NCBI GenBank assembly: GCA_964517265.1
Contig: CAZFBS010000007.1
Location: 1 to 64,000 of the forward strand
Reading direction: 5' to 3'
Source: REEP01 sp964517265
GTDB taxonomy: Bacteria; Pseudomonadota; Alphaproteobacteria; Rhodospirillales; Defluviicoccaceae
DNA length: 64,000 nucleotides
Position 1 is the stretch's first letter, and each line of letters begins with the position of its first letter. Of this stretch, positions 51,837 through 61,600 are shown in pieces. Below the pieces are notes generated by a model. It did no database searches. It was not told the origin of the DNA and saw nothing but the letters and a program-made list of their open reading frames with translations. Made by a program: the position numbers and the translations under genes.

Positions 51837-52930
51837 GCGTCCCGATCCGTTCTGCAGCCCCCATAACCCACTGCCTCATCCTGGCCGGACGCGAGGATGA
51901 GGCACCACCCCTGCTCGACCCCTTGATTGACGAAACAGCCCGGTTCGGGATCGATTCGTTCTTCGTGCTTTGCGGAGACGGCGTGCCCCTGGGCACAGAC
52001 GTTGGTGGAACAAGGCAGGCGCGCGATGGACGCTTGCTCACCGTCACGGTTGAAAAGGCTGAGCCGCACGGCGGAATGGGCGGTATCAACCGATTGCTGG
52101 ACCGGCTTGCAGAGACATTCCTTGTCATCGACAGCGACCGCTTTTTCGACTGCAATGTCGCCGACTTGATGCGGCCGCCTCTGGCGCCGGGGTGCATTCT
52201 GCGGCTCGCGCGTTGCCGCGAGCATGGAGGGCAGAGCCCGCGGGGACTGTCCGCCGGCGTCGCCGGCAGGATTCGTAGCGGCATCGGTTACGCGCGCAGA
52301 GAAATCCTTCCGCTCCTGGATGCCGTTCCCCGTTCGCTGGAGGACGACATCCTGCCGCGGCTGTCATCCGCGCAGGCGGTGGAGGAAAGAGAGATGAACG
52401 GCCGGCTGATCGCCCTCGATGCCGCCTGCGCCGGTTTGTTTCCGATTCGGCGGGCGGCCGTGTTCTTTGATCGCGATGGTGTTCTCAACGAGGACAGCGG
52501 GTATGTCTTTCGGCCGGATCAGCTACGCTGGCTTCCCGGAGCCCGCGAATGCGTGCGCGGCGTCAATGACAGCGGCCGGTTTGCCTTCGTTGTTACCAAC
52601 CAATCGGGCATTGCCCGCGGCTATTACGACGAAGAAGCCGTCCGCACCTTTCACGCCGAGATGCAGCGACAGCTCCTTGCGTTCGGCGCCCACATCGACG
52701 CGTTCGTGTTCTGCCCGCACCATCCCGAAGGAACGGTGGCGTCGTACTCAAGGCCTTGCGATTGCCGCAAGCCAACGCCAGGGATGATCAAGCAGTTGCT
52801 CTGCGCTTGGCCGGTGTGCCGTGAGGAGAGCATCCTCATCGGGGACCGCCCCTCGGACCTCGCGGCAGCGGAAGGGGCCGGTATTGCCGGCAGGCTTTAT
52901 GAGAGTGGTGATCTTAGGCAATTCCTTTAA
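51833..52930 (+). CDS. Degenerate nucleotidyltransferase fused to GmhB-type HAD phosphatase
   Basis: A 365-residue protein in two parts. Residues about 8-195 keep the outline of a sugar-1-P nucleotidyltransferase (THCLILAGREDEAPPLLDPL, FFVLCGDGV, ETFLVIDSDRFFDCNVADL), but the GGxGTRL loop is absent. Residues about 200-365 are a GmhB-like HAD-IIIA phosphatase: FFDRDGVLNEDSGYV, VVTNQSGIARG, zinc ligands in FCPHHPEG and CDCRKPTPGM, and LIGDRPSDLAAAEGAG. The phosphatase would remove the 7-phosphate of heptose 1,7-bisphosphate. It starts with TTG overlapping the gmhA stop (TTGA). It completes a heptose operon with gmhA. Confidence 0.8.
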   Translation: MSVPIRSAAPITHCLILAGREDEAPPLLDPLIDETARFGIDSFFVLCGDGVPLGTDVGGTRQARDGRLLTVTVEKAEPHGGMGGINRLLDRLAETFLVIDSDRFFDCNVADLMRPPLAPGCILRLARCREHGGQSPRGLSAGVAGRIRSGIGYARREILPLLDAVPRSLEDDILPRLSSAQAVEEREMNGRLIALDAACAGLFPIRRAAVFFDRDGVLNEDSGYVFRPDQLRWLPGARECVRGVNDSGRFAFVVTNQSGIARGYYDEEAVRTFHAEMQRQLLAFGAHIDAFVFCPHHPEGTVASYSRPCDCRKPTPGMIKQLLCAWPVCREESILIGDRPSDLAAAEGAGIAGRLYESGDLRQFL

Positions 52931-52955
52931 TACCCCGGCGAGTGGCGATTCCGTC

Positions 52956-53618
52956 TCAGGGTGCTGCGCCCACGGCTGCCCCACTGGGGCAGGCGACCCC
53001 GGTTCCACCGAGGCCACAGTAGCCCCCGGGATTCTTCGCCAGATACTGCTGATGGTATTCCTCGGCATAGTAGAACGCAGGCACATCGCAAATCTCGGTC
53101 GTGATGGTTCCATAGCCGTTGGTGCTCAGTTCGTTTTGATAGGCGTCGCGGGACGCTTCGGCCTTGGCCCGCTGCTCGGGTGACGAGACGTAGACGGCGG
53201 AACGGTACTGGGTGCCGACATCATTGCCCTGGCGCATTCCCTGGGTCGGATCGTGGCTTTCCCAGAATACCTTGAGAAGATCCTCGAACGAGAGTCGCGC
53301 CGGATCGAACACAACCAGAACACCCTCAGTATGACCAGTGCGACCGGAACACACTTCTTCGTATGTAGGATTGGGGGTGTGGCCGCCAGCATATCCGACC
53401 GCCGTCGTGAACACACCCGGGAGTTGCCAGAACTTTCTCTCCGCGCCCCAAAAGCAGCCGAGGCCGAACACCACGGTCTCGTGTCCCGCCGGGAAGGGAG
53501 GGACAAGCGGCCGCGCGTTGACGTAGTGGGCGCTTGGCACTGCCATGCTCACCGCACGTCCCGGCAATGCCTGATCGGCCGAAGGAAGGTCCAGCGGTTT
53601 CCGTACTCTCAACCACAT
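52956..53618 (-). CDS. msrA: Peptide methionine sulfoxide reductase MsrA
   Basis: A 220-residue enzyme reducing methionine-S-sulfoxide. The catalytic GLGCFWGAERKF lies near residue 52, with FWESHDPTQGMRQGNDVGTQ further on, and a resolving Cys is likely in YCGLGGTGVACPS at the end. The N-terminal extension before the Cys (about 45 residues) is typical of many proteobacteria. GGAG lies 8 bases before the ATG. The leader holds two strong hairpins. It is convergent with the heptose operon. Confidence 0.93.
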   Translation of the reverse strand: MWLRVRKPLDLPSADQALPGRAVSMAVPSAHYVNARPLVPPFPAGHETVVFGLGCFWGAERKFWQLPGVFTTAVGYAGGHTPNPTYEEVCSGRTGHTEGVLVVFDPARLSFEDLLKVFWESHDPTQGMRQGNDVGTQYRSAVYVSSPEQRAKAEASRDAYQNELSTNGYGTITTEICDVPAFYYAEEYHQQYLAKNPGGYCGLGGTGVACPSGAAVGAAP

Positions 53619-53643
53619 TGTGTTTCTCCACGGCTGAAACTTT

Positions 53644-53664
53644 CCGCCCCTTTATCTGGGGCGG
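53644..53664 (-). promoter_or_regulatory. 7-bp GC hairpin in the msrA leader
   Basis: CCGCCCC and GGGGCGG pair perfectly over 7 bp around a TTTATCT loop (plus-strand reading), 26 bases upstream of the msrA start. It may be an attenuator, a leader hairpin or the terminator of the upstream small gene. Confidence 0.45.
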
Positions 53665-53698
53665 CAGCCGCGGGAAGTCAAAGCCCGTAGAGAGGAGA

Positions 53699-53718
53699 CC
53701 CGCTGGCGAAGCCGCGGG
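53699..53718 (-). terminator. Hairpin after the small gene upstream of msrA
   Basis: CCCGC-GGC and GCC-GCGGG pair over 8 bp with one bulged T and a GAA loop. On the minus strand it is followed by TCTCCTCTCT, a pyrimidine-rich tail. It lies 40 bases past the stop of the minus-strand small gene. Confidence 0.45.
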
Positions 53719-53757
53719 GCCGACTGGAACAACCGTGCCGACAATCTCCGTGCCGGA

Positions 53758-53991
53758 TCAGGTTTCCGCCAGCGCTCGCATCAGACGGACGAGCGCGGAC
53801 AGAGGCTCGGCTTTATAGGGTGGAGCCTCTTTTATCAGCTCTTGAAGATCGGCGGCAAAGTAGTAGAGGGCCGCATTGAAAGCACCTTCGGGATCGGCAT
53901 TGAAGGGGCCATCACCAAGGGCGGGATCGGATACATCATAGTCGGAAATACGACCATCTTCGACGTCGTTGTAAGCGGATTTTACGGTCAT
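53758..53991 (-). CDS. Small hypothetical protein
   Basis: A 77-residue acidic protein of unknown function with even, protein-like composition: VEDGRISDYDVSDPALGDGP in the N-terminal half, then AALYYFAADLQELIKEAPP and a helical end LSALVRLMRALAE. AGAGGGA lies 11 bases upstream of the ATG at 53991. It is upstream of msrA on the same strand, with hairpins between. No family is recognised; overlapping plus-strand frames look non-coding. Confidence 0.5.
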   Translation of the reverse strand: MTVKSAYNDVEDGRISDYDVSDPALGDGPFNADPEGAFNAALYYFAADLQELIKEAPPYKAEPLSALVRLMRALAET

Positions 53992-54264
53992 GGTTCTGCC
54001 AATCCCTCTAATGCGGCCGCATTCGGCTGTTCAGGCCCGGGTGGTGCCTCCGCTCGTGCCGATGATGCGTCTTTCCAGCTTTGCACATATCGTCAAGGCA
54101 CATCCCTCAGGACGATTGTCTGTTCCGTGGTGCCCCGACGGCTCATGTACCTGCATATGCATAGGATACCCATTTGGGGCAGTCGATGCAACACTCTAAA
54201 ATCAGGTCCCTTTTGTTGGGATCTTTTGGCGAGGGCACCGCTGACCGAAGCAGGCCGGAGCGCA

Positions 54265-54711
54265 TTACGAAATGATCAGAAGGCTCGATGTTGCCGATGC
54301 ATAGAGCTCACCGGCACGGTCCGTAAGACTTGCTTCGGTAAATGCTGCGCGACGCCCGATGGTGACCACCCTGCCTTCGCCGCGAATAATGCCCGTATCG
54401 CTCCTGAGCGCCCGGTGGTAGGCGATCTTGATCTCCAGCGTAGAGAACGCTTGGCCGGTGCGCAGCTTGGACAGCACAGCATAGCCGCATGCGAAATCCA
54501 GTACTGTTGCGGCAAATCCGCCGTGGACGGTGCCGATCGGGTTATAGACGTGGATATCGGGTTTCGCCTCGAACACGACCCGCCCGTTTTCGACCTCAAC
54601 AAGATGGATATCGAGTGTCTCCGCCATCCCCGGGCGCTTGCCTGTTTCCTTCATGATCCGAAGCTGTTCAATGCCTGGAAGGTCCGGTCCGATTTCGTGA
54701 AGAAGGTTCAT
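54265..54711 (-). CDS. PaaI-type hotdog thioesterase
   Basis: A 148-residue hotdog-fold thioesterase, likely hydrolysing acyl- or aryl-CoA. The PaaI signature is VHGGFAATVLDFACGYAV near residue 60, with HGG and the following Asp as active site, and LEIKIAYHRAL next. The closing VVTIGRRAAFTEASLTD is typical. The ATG at 54711 has GGAG 7 bases upstream; longer frames reach 54831 and are rejected. Substrate unknown. Confidence 0.85.
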   Translation of the reverse strand: MNLLHEIGPDLPGIEQLRIMKETGKRPGMAETLDIHLVEVENGRVVFEAKPDIHVYNPIGTVHGGFAATVLDFACGYAVLSKLRTGQAFSTLEIKIAYHRALRSDTGIIRGEGRVVTIGRRAAFTEASLTDRAGELYASATSSLLIIS

Positions 54712-54852
54712 GGTTCGCTCCGATGTTTGCCGGCCGTTGATGCGGACCGGGCCTCTGGGGCTTGGCAAAAGGCTAAAGCAATAGTTGTCGATGATCCGCA
54801 CGCCGCTGCATACTGCTGCCGAAAAAATCATCCCTCATGGAAAGGGCTCGCC

Positions 54853-55713
54853 TTGAAAACTCCGCTGCTATCGCTCCTTTTCGCCGCGCTGCTCGCTGCC
54901 ACACCGGCGGTGGCCTCGCCGCCCACCGATACCTTGGCCAAGGTGGCGGAGACGGGCCAGTTCGTCATCGGCTTCCGGGAAGATGCCAGGCCGTTCTCCT
55001 ATCGCGACAGCGAGGGCAATGCCGCAGGATACAGTGTCGATCTGTGCCGGCGGATCGCCACCGTCGTCAAGGAAGCAAGCGGGCAAGATACGCTTGACGT
55101 TCAGTACGTTGCGGTGGCTGCCGATGACCGTGTCAGAGCGATCAAGTCAGGTGAGATCGATATCATGTGCGGCGCGACCACGGAGAGTCTCGAGCGCCGC
55201 GCTGAGGTCGATTTCAGCCAACATATCTTCATCACCGGAGCCGAAATGCTTGTGAAGACGGACTCCGGGATCGAGGATATTGGTGGCCTCGGCGGCAAGA
55301 AAGCAGGGGTGCTCGAAGGGACGACGACGGAGGTGGCCGTTCGCGAAGCACTGAAAACCGGGATGGTTGACGCAGAAATCGTAACGTTCCAGCAGCATGA
55401 AGATGGGCTTGCCGCTGTCGAAGAGGGTGCGATCGATGCGTACTTCGCCGATCGCATTCTTTTGCTCGGCCTTGGCCAGCAAGCGAAGGATCCAGCCTCG
55501 TTGCAACTGTCCGGCCGCTTCTACTCCTACGAGCCATACGCGCTGATGATTCGCCGGGGTGATGATGATCTGCGACTCGCCGCCGATACGGCGCTGGCGA
55601 ATTTGTACAGGAGCGGGCAGATCTGGGAAATCTACCAGAAGCATTTCGGTGAGGCGGAGCCCAGTGAACTGCTTGTCGCGATGTTCCTCCTGGGAGGAGT
55701 GCCGGTTCGGTAG
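54853..55713 (+). CDS. Periplasmic amino-acid-binding protein (ABC transporter type)
   Basis: A 286-residue solute-binding protein of the SBP_bac_3 family. The signal peptide spans about residues 1-22 (LLSLLFAALLAATPAVAS). The mature part has VIGFREDARPFSYRDSEGN, GYSVDLCRRIATVV and IDIMCGATTESLERR, typical of amino-acid receptors, with AYFADRILLLGL in the second lobe. The start is a TTG at 54853 with GGAAAGGG upstream. No permease or ATPase genes are adjacent, so it is an orphan here. A TetR-type gene follows. Confidence 0.85.
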   Translation: MKTPLLSLLFAALLAATPAVASPPTDTLAKVAETGQFVIGFREDARPFSYRDSEGNAAGYSVDLCRRIATVVKEASGQDTLDVQYVAVAADDRVRAIKSGEIDIMCGATTESLERRAEVDFSQHIFITGAEMLVKTDSGIEDIGGLGGKKAGVLEGTTTEVAVREALKTGMVDAEIVTFQQHEDGLAAVEEGAIDAYFADRILLLGLGQQAKDPASLQLSGRFYSYEPYALMIRRGDDDLRLAADTALANLYRSGQIWEIYQKHFGEAEPSELLVAMFLLGGVPVR

Positions 55714-55777
55714 AAGCCACATCATGACAAGACCGGCGGCCCCATTCCGCGACGCTGGGCCGCCGGCGGAGGGTGCC

Positions 55778-56413
55778 ATGAAAGCGCCGCATCGGGATGA
55801 ACTGGCCGAGAGAATCATTGATGCGGCCGTGGCCGCGGCCGAAACGCAAGGAGGCTGGCATGGCCTCAGCCTCCGTTGTGTCGCCGAGGTCCTCGGTATC
55901 GGCATGGAGGAGATCGGCCGGCGCTTCCGCGACAAGGACGCGATCGCCGATGGATGGTTTGATCGGGCACGGCTGGTCACTCTGGCTGCGGTGGATGAGG
56001 ACTTGGCGATGCGCCCCGTGCGCGAGCGGCTGCTGATCCTCTTTTGCCGGTGGTTCGACACCTTGGCGCCGCATCGCGAGGTGACGGTGCAGATGGTTCA
56101 GGAGAAGATGTGGCCGTTCCACCCGCATCACTGGGTGCCACTGGTGTTCAACCTGTCACGAACAATCCTGTGGATTCGCGATGCGGCGGGAATGCGGGCC
56201 CCCAGTCCGCGAAGTGAGATCGAGGAAATCGGTCTTACCGGGCTTTTCCTGATGACATTTGCGCTCTGGTCACGCGATCCGAGCCCCGGCCAGCAAAGAA
56301 CGCATCAGTTCCTCGATCAGCGCCTGAGGGACGCAGATTTTTTGATGGTTCGGCTGTTCGGCCGAGGGCAAGGCATCGCAGACACACTCTCCGCTTCGTC
56401 TGCTGACGCCTGA
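55778..56413 (+). CDS. TetR-type transcriptional regulator
   Basis: A 211-residue protein with a TetR-like N-terminal helix-turn-helix (RDELAERIIDAAVAAAET, VAEVLGIGMEEIGRRFRDKDAIADGWFDRA) and an all-helical ligand domain with FCRWFDTLAPHREVTVQM and WPFHPHHWVPLVFNLSRTI. The latter has some resemblance to COQ9-like proteins, so a non-regulatory role remains possible. The ATG at 55778 is chosen for the GGAGGG just upstream; ATG 55724 is an alternative. Confidence 0.7.
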   Translation: MKAPHRDELAERIIDAAVAAAETQGGWHGLSLRCVAEVLGIGMEEIGRRFRDKDAIADGWFDRARLVTLAAVDEDLAMRPVRERLLILFCRWFDTLAPHREVTVQMVQEKMWPFHPHHWVPLVFNLSRTILWIRDAAGMRAPSPRSEIEEIGLTGLFLMTFALWSRDPSPGQQRTHQFLDQRLRDADFLMVRLFGRGQGIADTLSASSADA

Positions 56414-56450
56414 TCGCGATCCGCCGTCGCCCGCAGTTCGGGAAGAACGC

Positions 56451-56482
56451 GGTTGATCTTGAGATGTGCGCCTGGATCAACC
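56451..56482. repeat. 8-bp inverted repeat between the TetR-type gene and tamA
   Basis: GGTTGATC and GATCAACC are a perfect 8-bp inverted pair around 16 bases. It lies 38 bases past the regulator's stop. It could be an operator or a terminator stem. A second small stem GCGCC-GCTC-GGCGC (56513-56526) follows. Confidence 0.45.
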
Positions 56483-56672
56483 ACTGTGGGCGGGATGTTT
56501 TTATAAAGACAAGCGCCGCTCGGCGCAGCAGACGGGACAAATCAAAGGAGCAAGGGGTGCGGATTCTTTTTCCCCCCGATCATCTGCGAAACGGCAGTCT
56601 CCGGCACTGCGATCGGTGGACCAACGGCGGCGGGAGTGCCAGAGCCTGCCTTGGTTGTGGCGACACGGTGGG

Positions 56673-58634
56673 ATGAGGGCCGGATCAAGAGCCGGCACGA
56701 GACGCGGTTTTTATGCGCGGATCTTGGCGATTCATCCGCTTGCCGTCGTGGCGCCGGCTGCCGCTGTCCTGGCCAGCGCCGCTGGGCTAGTCCTGGCGCA
56801 GACCGAAGAAGCCGCGCCGCAGCAGGGAACATCGGCGGCATCGGCCCAAGCCGGAGTGGAAGGCAGCGAAACGCGCGATCCTCCTGATCCGACAGCGGGT
56901 GTCGGAGACGATCTTGAACAGCGCTTGAACTACACCGTCAGTATTACCGGCGTCGAAGGGGAACTGCTGGACCTGATGGAGCGGAGCTCTCTTTTGCAGG
57001 AATTGATCGACCGGCCGCCGCCAACCTTGGGCGGCGTTCTCCGCCGGGCCGAAACCGATCAGGAGCGGTTCGGCCGCGTTCTGCGTTCCCGCGGCTACTA
57101 CGATGGCGAGGTCCACTTTGACCTCGATCCTGGGCCCGAGACGGTCGCGGTGACTTTCCGTGTGGAACCGAGGGATGCTTTCGTTCTGGACCATTACGCC
57201 ATTCAGTTCGTCGATTCGGAGAATCCACCGGACGCTCCTACCTTGGAAAGCCTCGGCATCGAGCTTGGCATGCGCGCAGAGGCTGCGCCGATTGTGGCCG
57301 CCAGCAATCGCCTGATCGACACGTTGCAAGACGATGCACGGCCGTTCGCCCGCGAGGCCGATCGCCAAGCGGTGGTCGACTTCCAGACACAAAGCATGTC
57401 GGTTGACGTTTTTGTTGATGCCGGTCCGCGTGCGGGATTTGGTCCGGTGACGTTCAGCGGACTGGAGCGTACGAAGGAGGATTACGTTCGGCAGTGGGTT
57501 CACTGGAGCCCGGGAGATCCGTTCCGCCAGTCGGATCTCGATGATCTGCAGAGAGATCTGGCGGGCACTGGCCTGTTCACCGCAGTTGGTGTCGAGCGTG
57601 CGGGCGAGTTGGACACCGAGGGCAATGTCCCTGTCCGGGTCGAGGTGGTTCCTTCCGCGCAACGCTCTGTCGGCGGCTCGATCGGCTATGCGACGGATCG
57701 CGGCGCCACCGGCAGAATATTCTGGGAGCATCGCAACCTTTTGGGCCGCGATGAGGACCTGCGGATCGCCCTCAGCGGCGATTTTCTTCAACAGGCCGCC
57801 AGTGTTCGTTTCAACCGCCCCAACTTTCGGCGACTGGGCCGCGCTCTGTTTGCGCGGACGGAATTCCAGCGCAGCGACACCGATGCTTTTTCAGGTTACG
57901 AGGGACTGGTCGCAGCCGGCCTGTCGTGGACACTCAGCGAGCGCTGGAGTGCTTCTGTCGGCGGCGGCCTTGAGTACTCCAGTCTCGAAGACAACCTCGA
58001 AGCCGCAGACGGCCGGACCAAGGCGGTGCTGGGGAGCATCCCCGTAACGTTCAGCTATCGCAATGTCGACAGCGAGCTGGACCCGACGTCGGGCTATCGC
58101 ACCGATCTGTTGCTGACACCGTTCTTTGGTCGGTCCAACAGTCAACCGGTCGCTTTTCATGCCACCGAGGTGGACGGGGCCGCTTATTATCCGGTGGACA
58201 GCGAGCGGCGCTTCGTCTTAGCGGGGCGGGCGCGCATCGGGTCCATCGTCGGCACCGATCTGGTGAATATTCCTCCGAACCGCCGTTTCTATGCGGGAGG
58301 TGGCGGCTCGATCCGCGGTTATGAGTTTCAGAAAGTGGGTCCACTTGATCCCTCGGGAGATCCCATCGGCGGGCGATCGCGGATCGAGGTTAGCGCAGAG
58401 GTCCGGGTGCGGGTATGGGGCCAGGTCGGGGTTGTTCCGTTCATCGCCGGAGGCCAAGTGTATGAGAGCGTTTATCCCGATTTTTCGGATACGTTCCAAT
58501 GGGCGGGGGGCCTTGGCCTCAGATACCACACCGCCGTCGGACCGTTGCGGCTGGATGTTGCCTTTCCGATCAATCGCCGTGAAGGCATAGACGACACTTT
58601 TCAGTTTTATGTCAGCTTGGGACAGGCGTTTTGA
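56673..58634 (+). CDS. tamA: Outer-membrane translocation/assembly protein TamA
   Basis: A 653-residue Omp85-family protein. A signal-like helix (HPLAVVAPAAAVLASAAG) is near residues 22-45. Periplasmic POTRA-type repeats follow, about residues 80-330, including FGRVLRSRGYYDGEVHFDL and RQSDLDDLQRDLAGTGLF. The C-terminal beta barrel, about residues 345-653, has the Omp85 segment FYAGGGGSIRGYEFQ and ends VSLGQAF with a terminal Phe as outer-membrane signal. It pairs with TamB, encoded one base downstream. The start at 56673 is uncertain. Confidence 0.9.
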   Translation: MRAGSRAGTRRGFYARILAIHPLAVVAPAAAVLASAAGLVLAQTEEAAPQQGTSAASAQAGVEGSETRDPPDPTAGVGDDLEQRLNYTVSITGVEGELLDLMERSSLLQELIDRPPPTLGGVLRRAETDQERFGRVLRSRGYYDGEVHFDLDPGPETVAVTFRVEPRDAFVLDHYAIQFVDSENPPDAPTLESLGIELGMRAEAAPIVAASNRLIDTLQDDARPFAREADRQAVVDFQTQSMSVDVFVDAGPRAGFGPVTFSGLERTKEDYVRQWVHWSPGDPFRQSDLDDLQRDLAGTGLFTAVGVERAGELDTEGNVPVRVEVVPSAQRSVGGSIGYATDRGATGRIFWEHRNLLGRDEDLRIALSGDFLQQAASVRFNRPNFRRLGRALFARTEFQRSDTDAFSGYEGLVAAGLSWTLSERWSASVGGGLEYSSLEDNLEAADGRTKAVLGSIPVTFSYRNVDSELDPTSGYRTDLLLTPFFGRSNSQPVAFHATEVDGAAYYPVDSERRFVLAGRARIGSIVGTDLVNIPPNRRFYAGGGGSIRGYEFQKVGPLDPSGDPIGGRSRIEVSAEVRVRVWGQVGVVPFIAGGQVYESVYPDFSDTFQWAGGLGLRYHTAVGPLRLDVAFPINRREGIDDTFQFYVSLGQAF

Positions 58635-58635
58635 A

Positions 58636-61600
58636 ATGGCTCGTGCAAGCGTGATGTTCCGGGGTCTTGCGGCGGCCCTCCTCGCTACGGTCGCTGTCGT
58701 GGTCGGCGTTCTCGTCGCCGTTCTCGGCGGGGGACTGGTGTTTGTGCAAACGGAATTCGGCCGGCAGACGCTTGCGGACGCGATCGAGGGGATGTTGAGC
58801 GCTCCGGGTGCCGAGGTCACCATCGGCAAGATCGGCAGCGGGCTGCCGGCTCGTCTTGCCGTCAGCGACGTGGTGATGCGGGACGAGGACGGGGTGTGGC
58901 TGACGGTTGATCGGGCGGTCCTCGATTGGCGGCCGTTGGCTTTGCTGCGCCGGCAACTGCACGTCGACGATATCCGCGCGGGCGGCATCGATCTGATCCG
59001 CCTTCCCCCCGCTGCAGAAGAGACGGAGCCAGAGGAGCCCGGACAGCCTTTCGAAGTGCCGTCGCTGCCTGTTGATGTTCGGATCGATTCCATCGCAATC
59101 ACCGATGTCACGCTTGGCGAGCAGGTGGTGGGCGAGCGCATGACCTTGGATGTCGCGGGGCAGTTGTCGGCGCCGACGGAGCGGGCGTTTCAGACCCGGC
59201 TCGAGGTCCAGCGGACGGATCGGCCGGGCTTGGTGGCGACATTGGACGCCACATTGGATCCTGCCACCCAGGTGCTCGGGGTCGACGCGGACGTGACCGA
59301 ACCGGAAGGCGGGCTGATCGCCCGGTTGGCGGGGCTAGAGCCCTATCCACCTGTGGACCTGCAGTTGGAGGGACGGGGGCCGCTTCGGGACTGGCAGGGG
59401 CGGCTGACGGCTACGGCGGGCGAGTTGGTCGCCCTTGACGCGACGATCGGGATCGCGCGCACCGAGACTTTGACTCTCTCCTTGTCCGGTACCGCCGAGC
59501 TCGCCGCGCTGATCGATCCGCCGCTTCGGGCCATTGCCGAGGATGCGCTGGAGTTCGATGTTCTCGTCATCGAGACCGCTGAAGAGAAATACCGGCTTGA
59601 GCGGATGACGCTGCGCTCGGATGCAATCGAGGCAGCCGCGAGCGGCGTTGTCGACCTGGGCGAGCAAACGCTGGATCTCTCGCTGGGGTTGGCCTCTCGG
59701 GATGCCACGCGTTTGAATGCGGCCCTGGAAGGAATCGTCCTCGGCAAGCTCGCGTTGGATGCGAGCGCGTCGGGAGCCCTGGCTCTCCCCCAGATTGCCG
59801 TCACCGGGGTCATCAACGACGTTCAGATTCCGGATGTCGCCTCGGCGCAAACGGTCAGCCTTCAGGCGCGCGCCGAGCCGATCGAACGGCAGCGGAACGA
59901 CGCCGAGGTCGTGTCGTTCGCGGCTGATGTGGAGGCGGACGGCATGGCGGTTGCCGATCCGTCGCTGGCAGGGCTGACGGCAGACAGCCTCAGCGCTGTC
60001 GCCCGAGGGCAGTTGGATATGGGCACGATGGTGCTCACCGTCGATGAGGCCGTTCTTGCCAGCGGGCCGTCCCGGATCTCGGCCGATGGTTGGATGAACC
60101 TGGACAACGGCGATGCCGAGGCGAGCGTGGAAACCGACATCGGGGATCTGTCGGGGCTGGGTGCGGCGATGGATCAACGGCTTTCGGGTGCTCTCGAATC
60201 GCGCGCCCGTGTTGATGGCAACATCCAGACACAGGTGCTGCGGGAAGGCACCCTGGAAGGGCTGATCTACGATCTGTCCTTTCACGATCCCGCGATTGAC
60301 GAGGTGATCGGGGATCGCGTTACCGTATCGGCCACCTATGCGGTCGATGGGGATAAGGGCTCGCTCGATGCAGACATTCGCGCCGGCGAAGCGCTGAACG
60401 CGCGGCTCGCCGGGACCCTGACCGACGGCTTGCAGCGCCTGATGGCGCGCTATCGGATCGAGGCCCCGAGGCTGGCTGTGATCGGTGAGGCGTTCAACCT
60501 GCCGATTGCAGGCGCGCTTGTTCTCTCGGGGACGGCCGAAGGGGATCCGATCAATCCCTCGGTTGTCGCCACGGCGCGATTGACAGACGGGCAAATTGCG
60601 GACTTCGCTGTCTCCCGAGCTGAATTGAACGCCGTTGCGGAGACCGTCGCCCGCGCACCGACCGGGGAGGTGACGTTGACGGCCGCGACCGAGGCGGGTC
60701 CTGTCGACGTGAGCGCGTTGTTCGATACGCAGGCGGAAAGCCGGTTCAACCTGAGATCCCTTTCGGCCAAGGTGCCGGGCCTGACGGTAACCGGCGCGGG
60801 CAACGTCGACTTTGCCGACAGTACCGTCGATGGGCGCCTGCGGGCAGCGCTGGAGGCGGCACAAGGTGTCGAGTACGGGGGCAGCCGGATCATCGGGACC
60901 GGCACGATGGATGTCCGGCTGGAGCGCGCGGCCGGTCAGCAGACTGCCGTCTTCGATCTGAGTGCGGGCCCGCTGGCGGTGCGCGCAGGAGGAGAAGAGC
61001 AATTTCAGGCGGCCTCGATCGTCGCCCGGGGGAGGGTCGAGGATGCGCTCGGCGCTCCGCGCATCGCGGCCGAGGCGAGCGCCAACGAAATCGGTGCCGC
61101 CGGGTCGCTGGCGCAATCGGTGAAGCTCAATCTGGATGGGCCGCTGACCGCTGCTGCCTTCAGTCTCGCCATCGACGAGTTCGGCGAGCCGCCGCTGGCC
61201 GTGGATGCGGCCGGCACGCTCGGGCTTAAAGATGATACTGTTCGCCTCGGGCTCCAGCGCCTGCAGGGCGCGTTCGGCGAATACCCGTTCGCGCTGCGGC
61301 GGCCGGCAACGGTTGTCTACACATCGCCCGTGATTCGTATCGATGATCTCGCCATGGACATTGCCGGCGGCGAGGTGCGGGCCGACGGGAGCATTGGCGG
61401 GGCACAAACCGCGGCCACCATTGATGCCTCACTGCCGGCAGAGGTAATAGGAGCCGCCGCCGAAATGGAACTGCGAGGGCGGATCGAGGCCAACGCCCGG
61501 CTTCGCGAACAGTCAGGTCTGATCGCCGGCACCATTGAGCTGCGTGCTATCGACATCGTCCAGACGACCGGCTCGATTGCCGCGGCGGCACCTGTCAACG

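Noticed and set aside
53842..54852. Long upstream extension of the periplasmic binding protein frame
   Set aside because: It covers the thioesterase gene on the other strand and a gene-free part; the signal peptide starts at TTG 54853.
59335..61407. 690-codon minus-strand frame opposite tamB
   Set aside because: It is an antisense shadow of tamB; Arg/Gln/His-rich with no recognised motif, while tamB has clear domain features.
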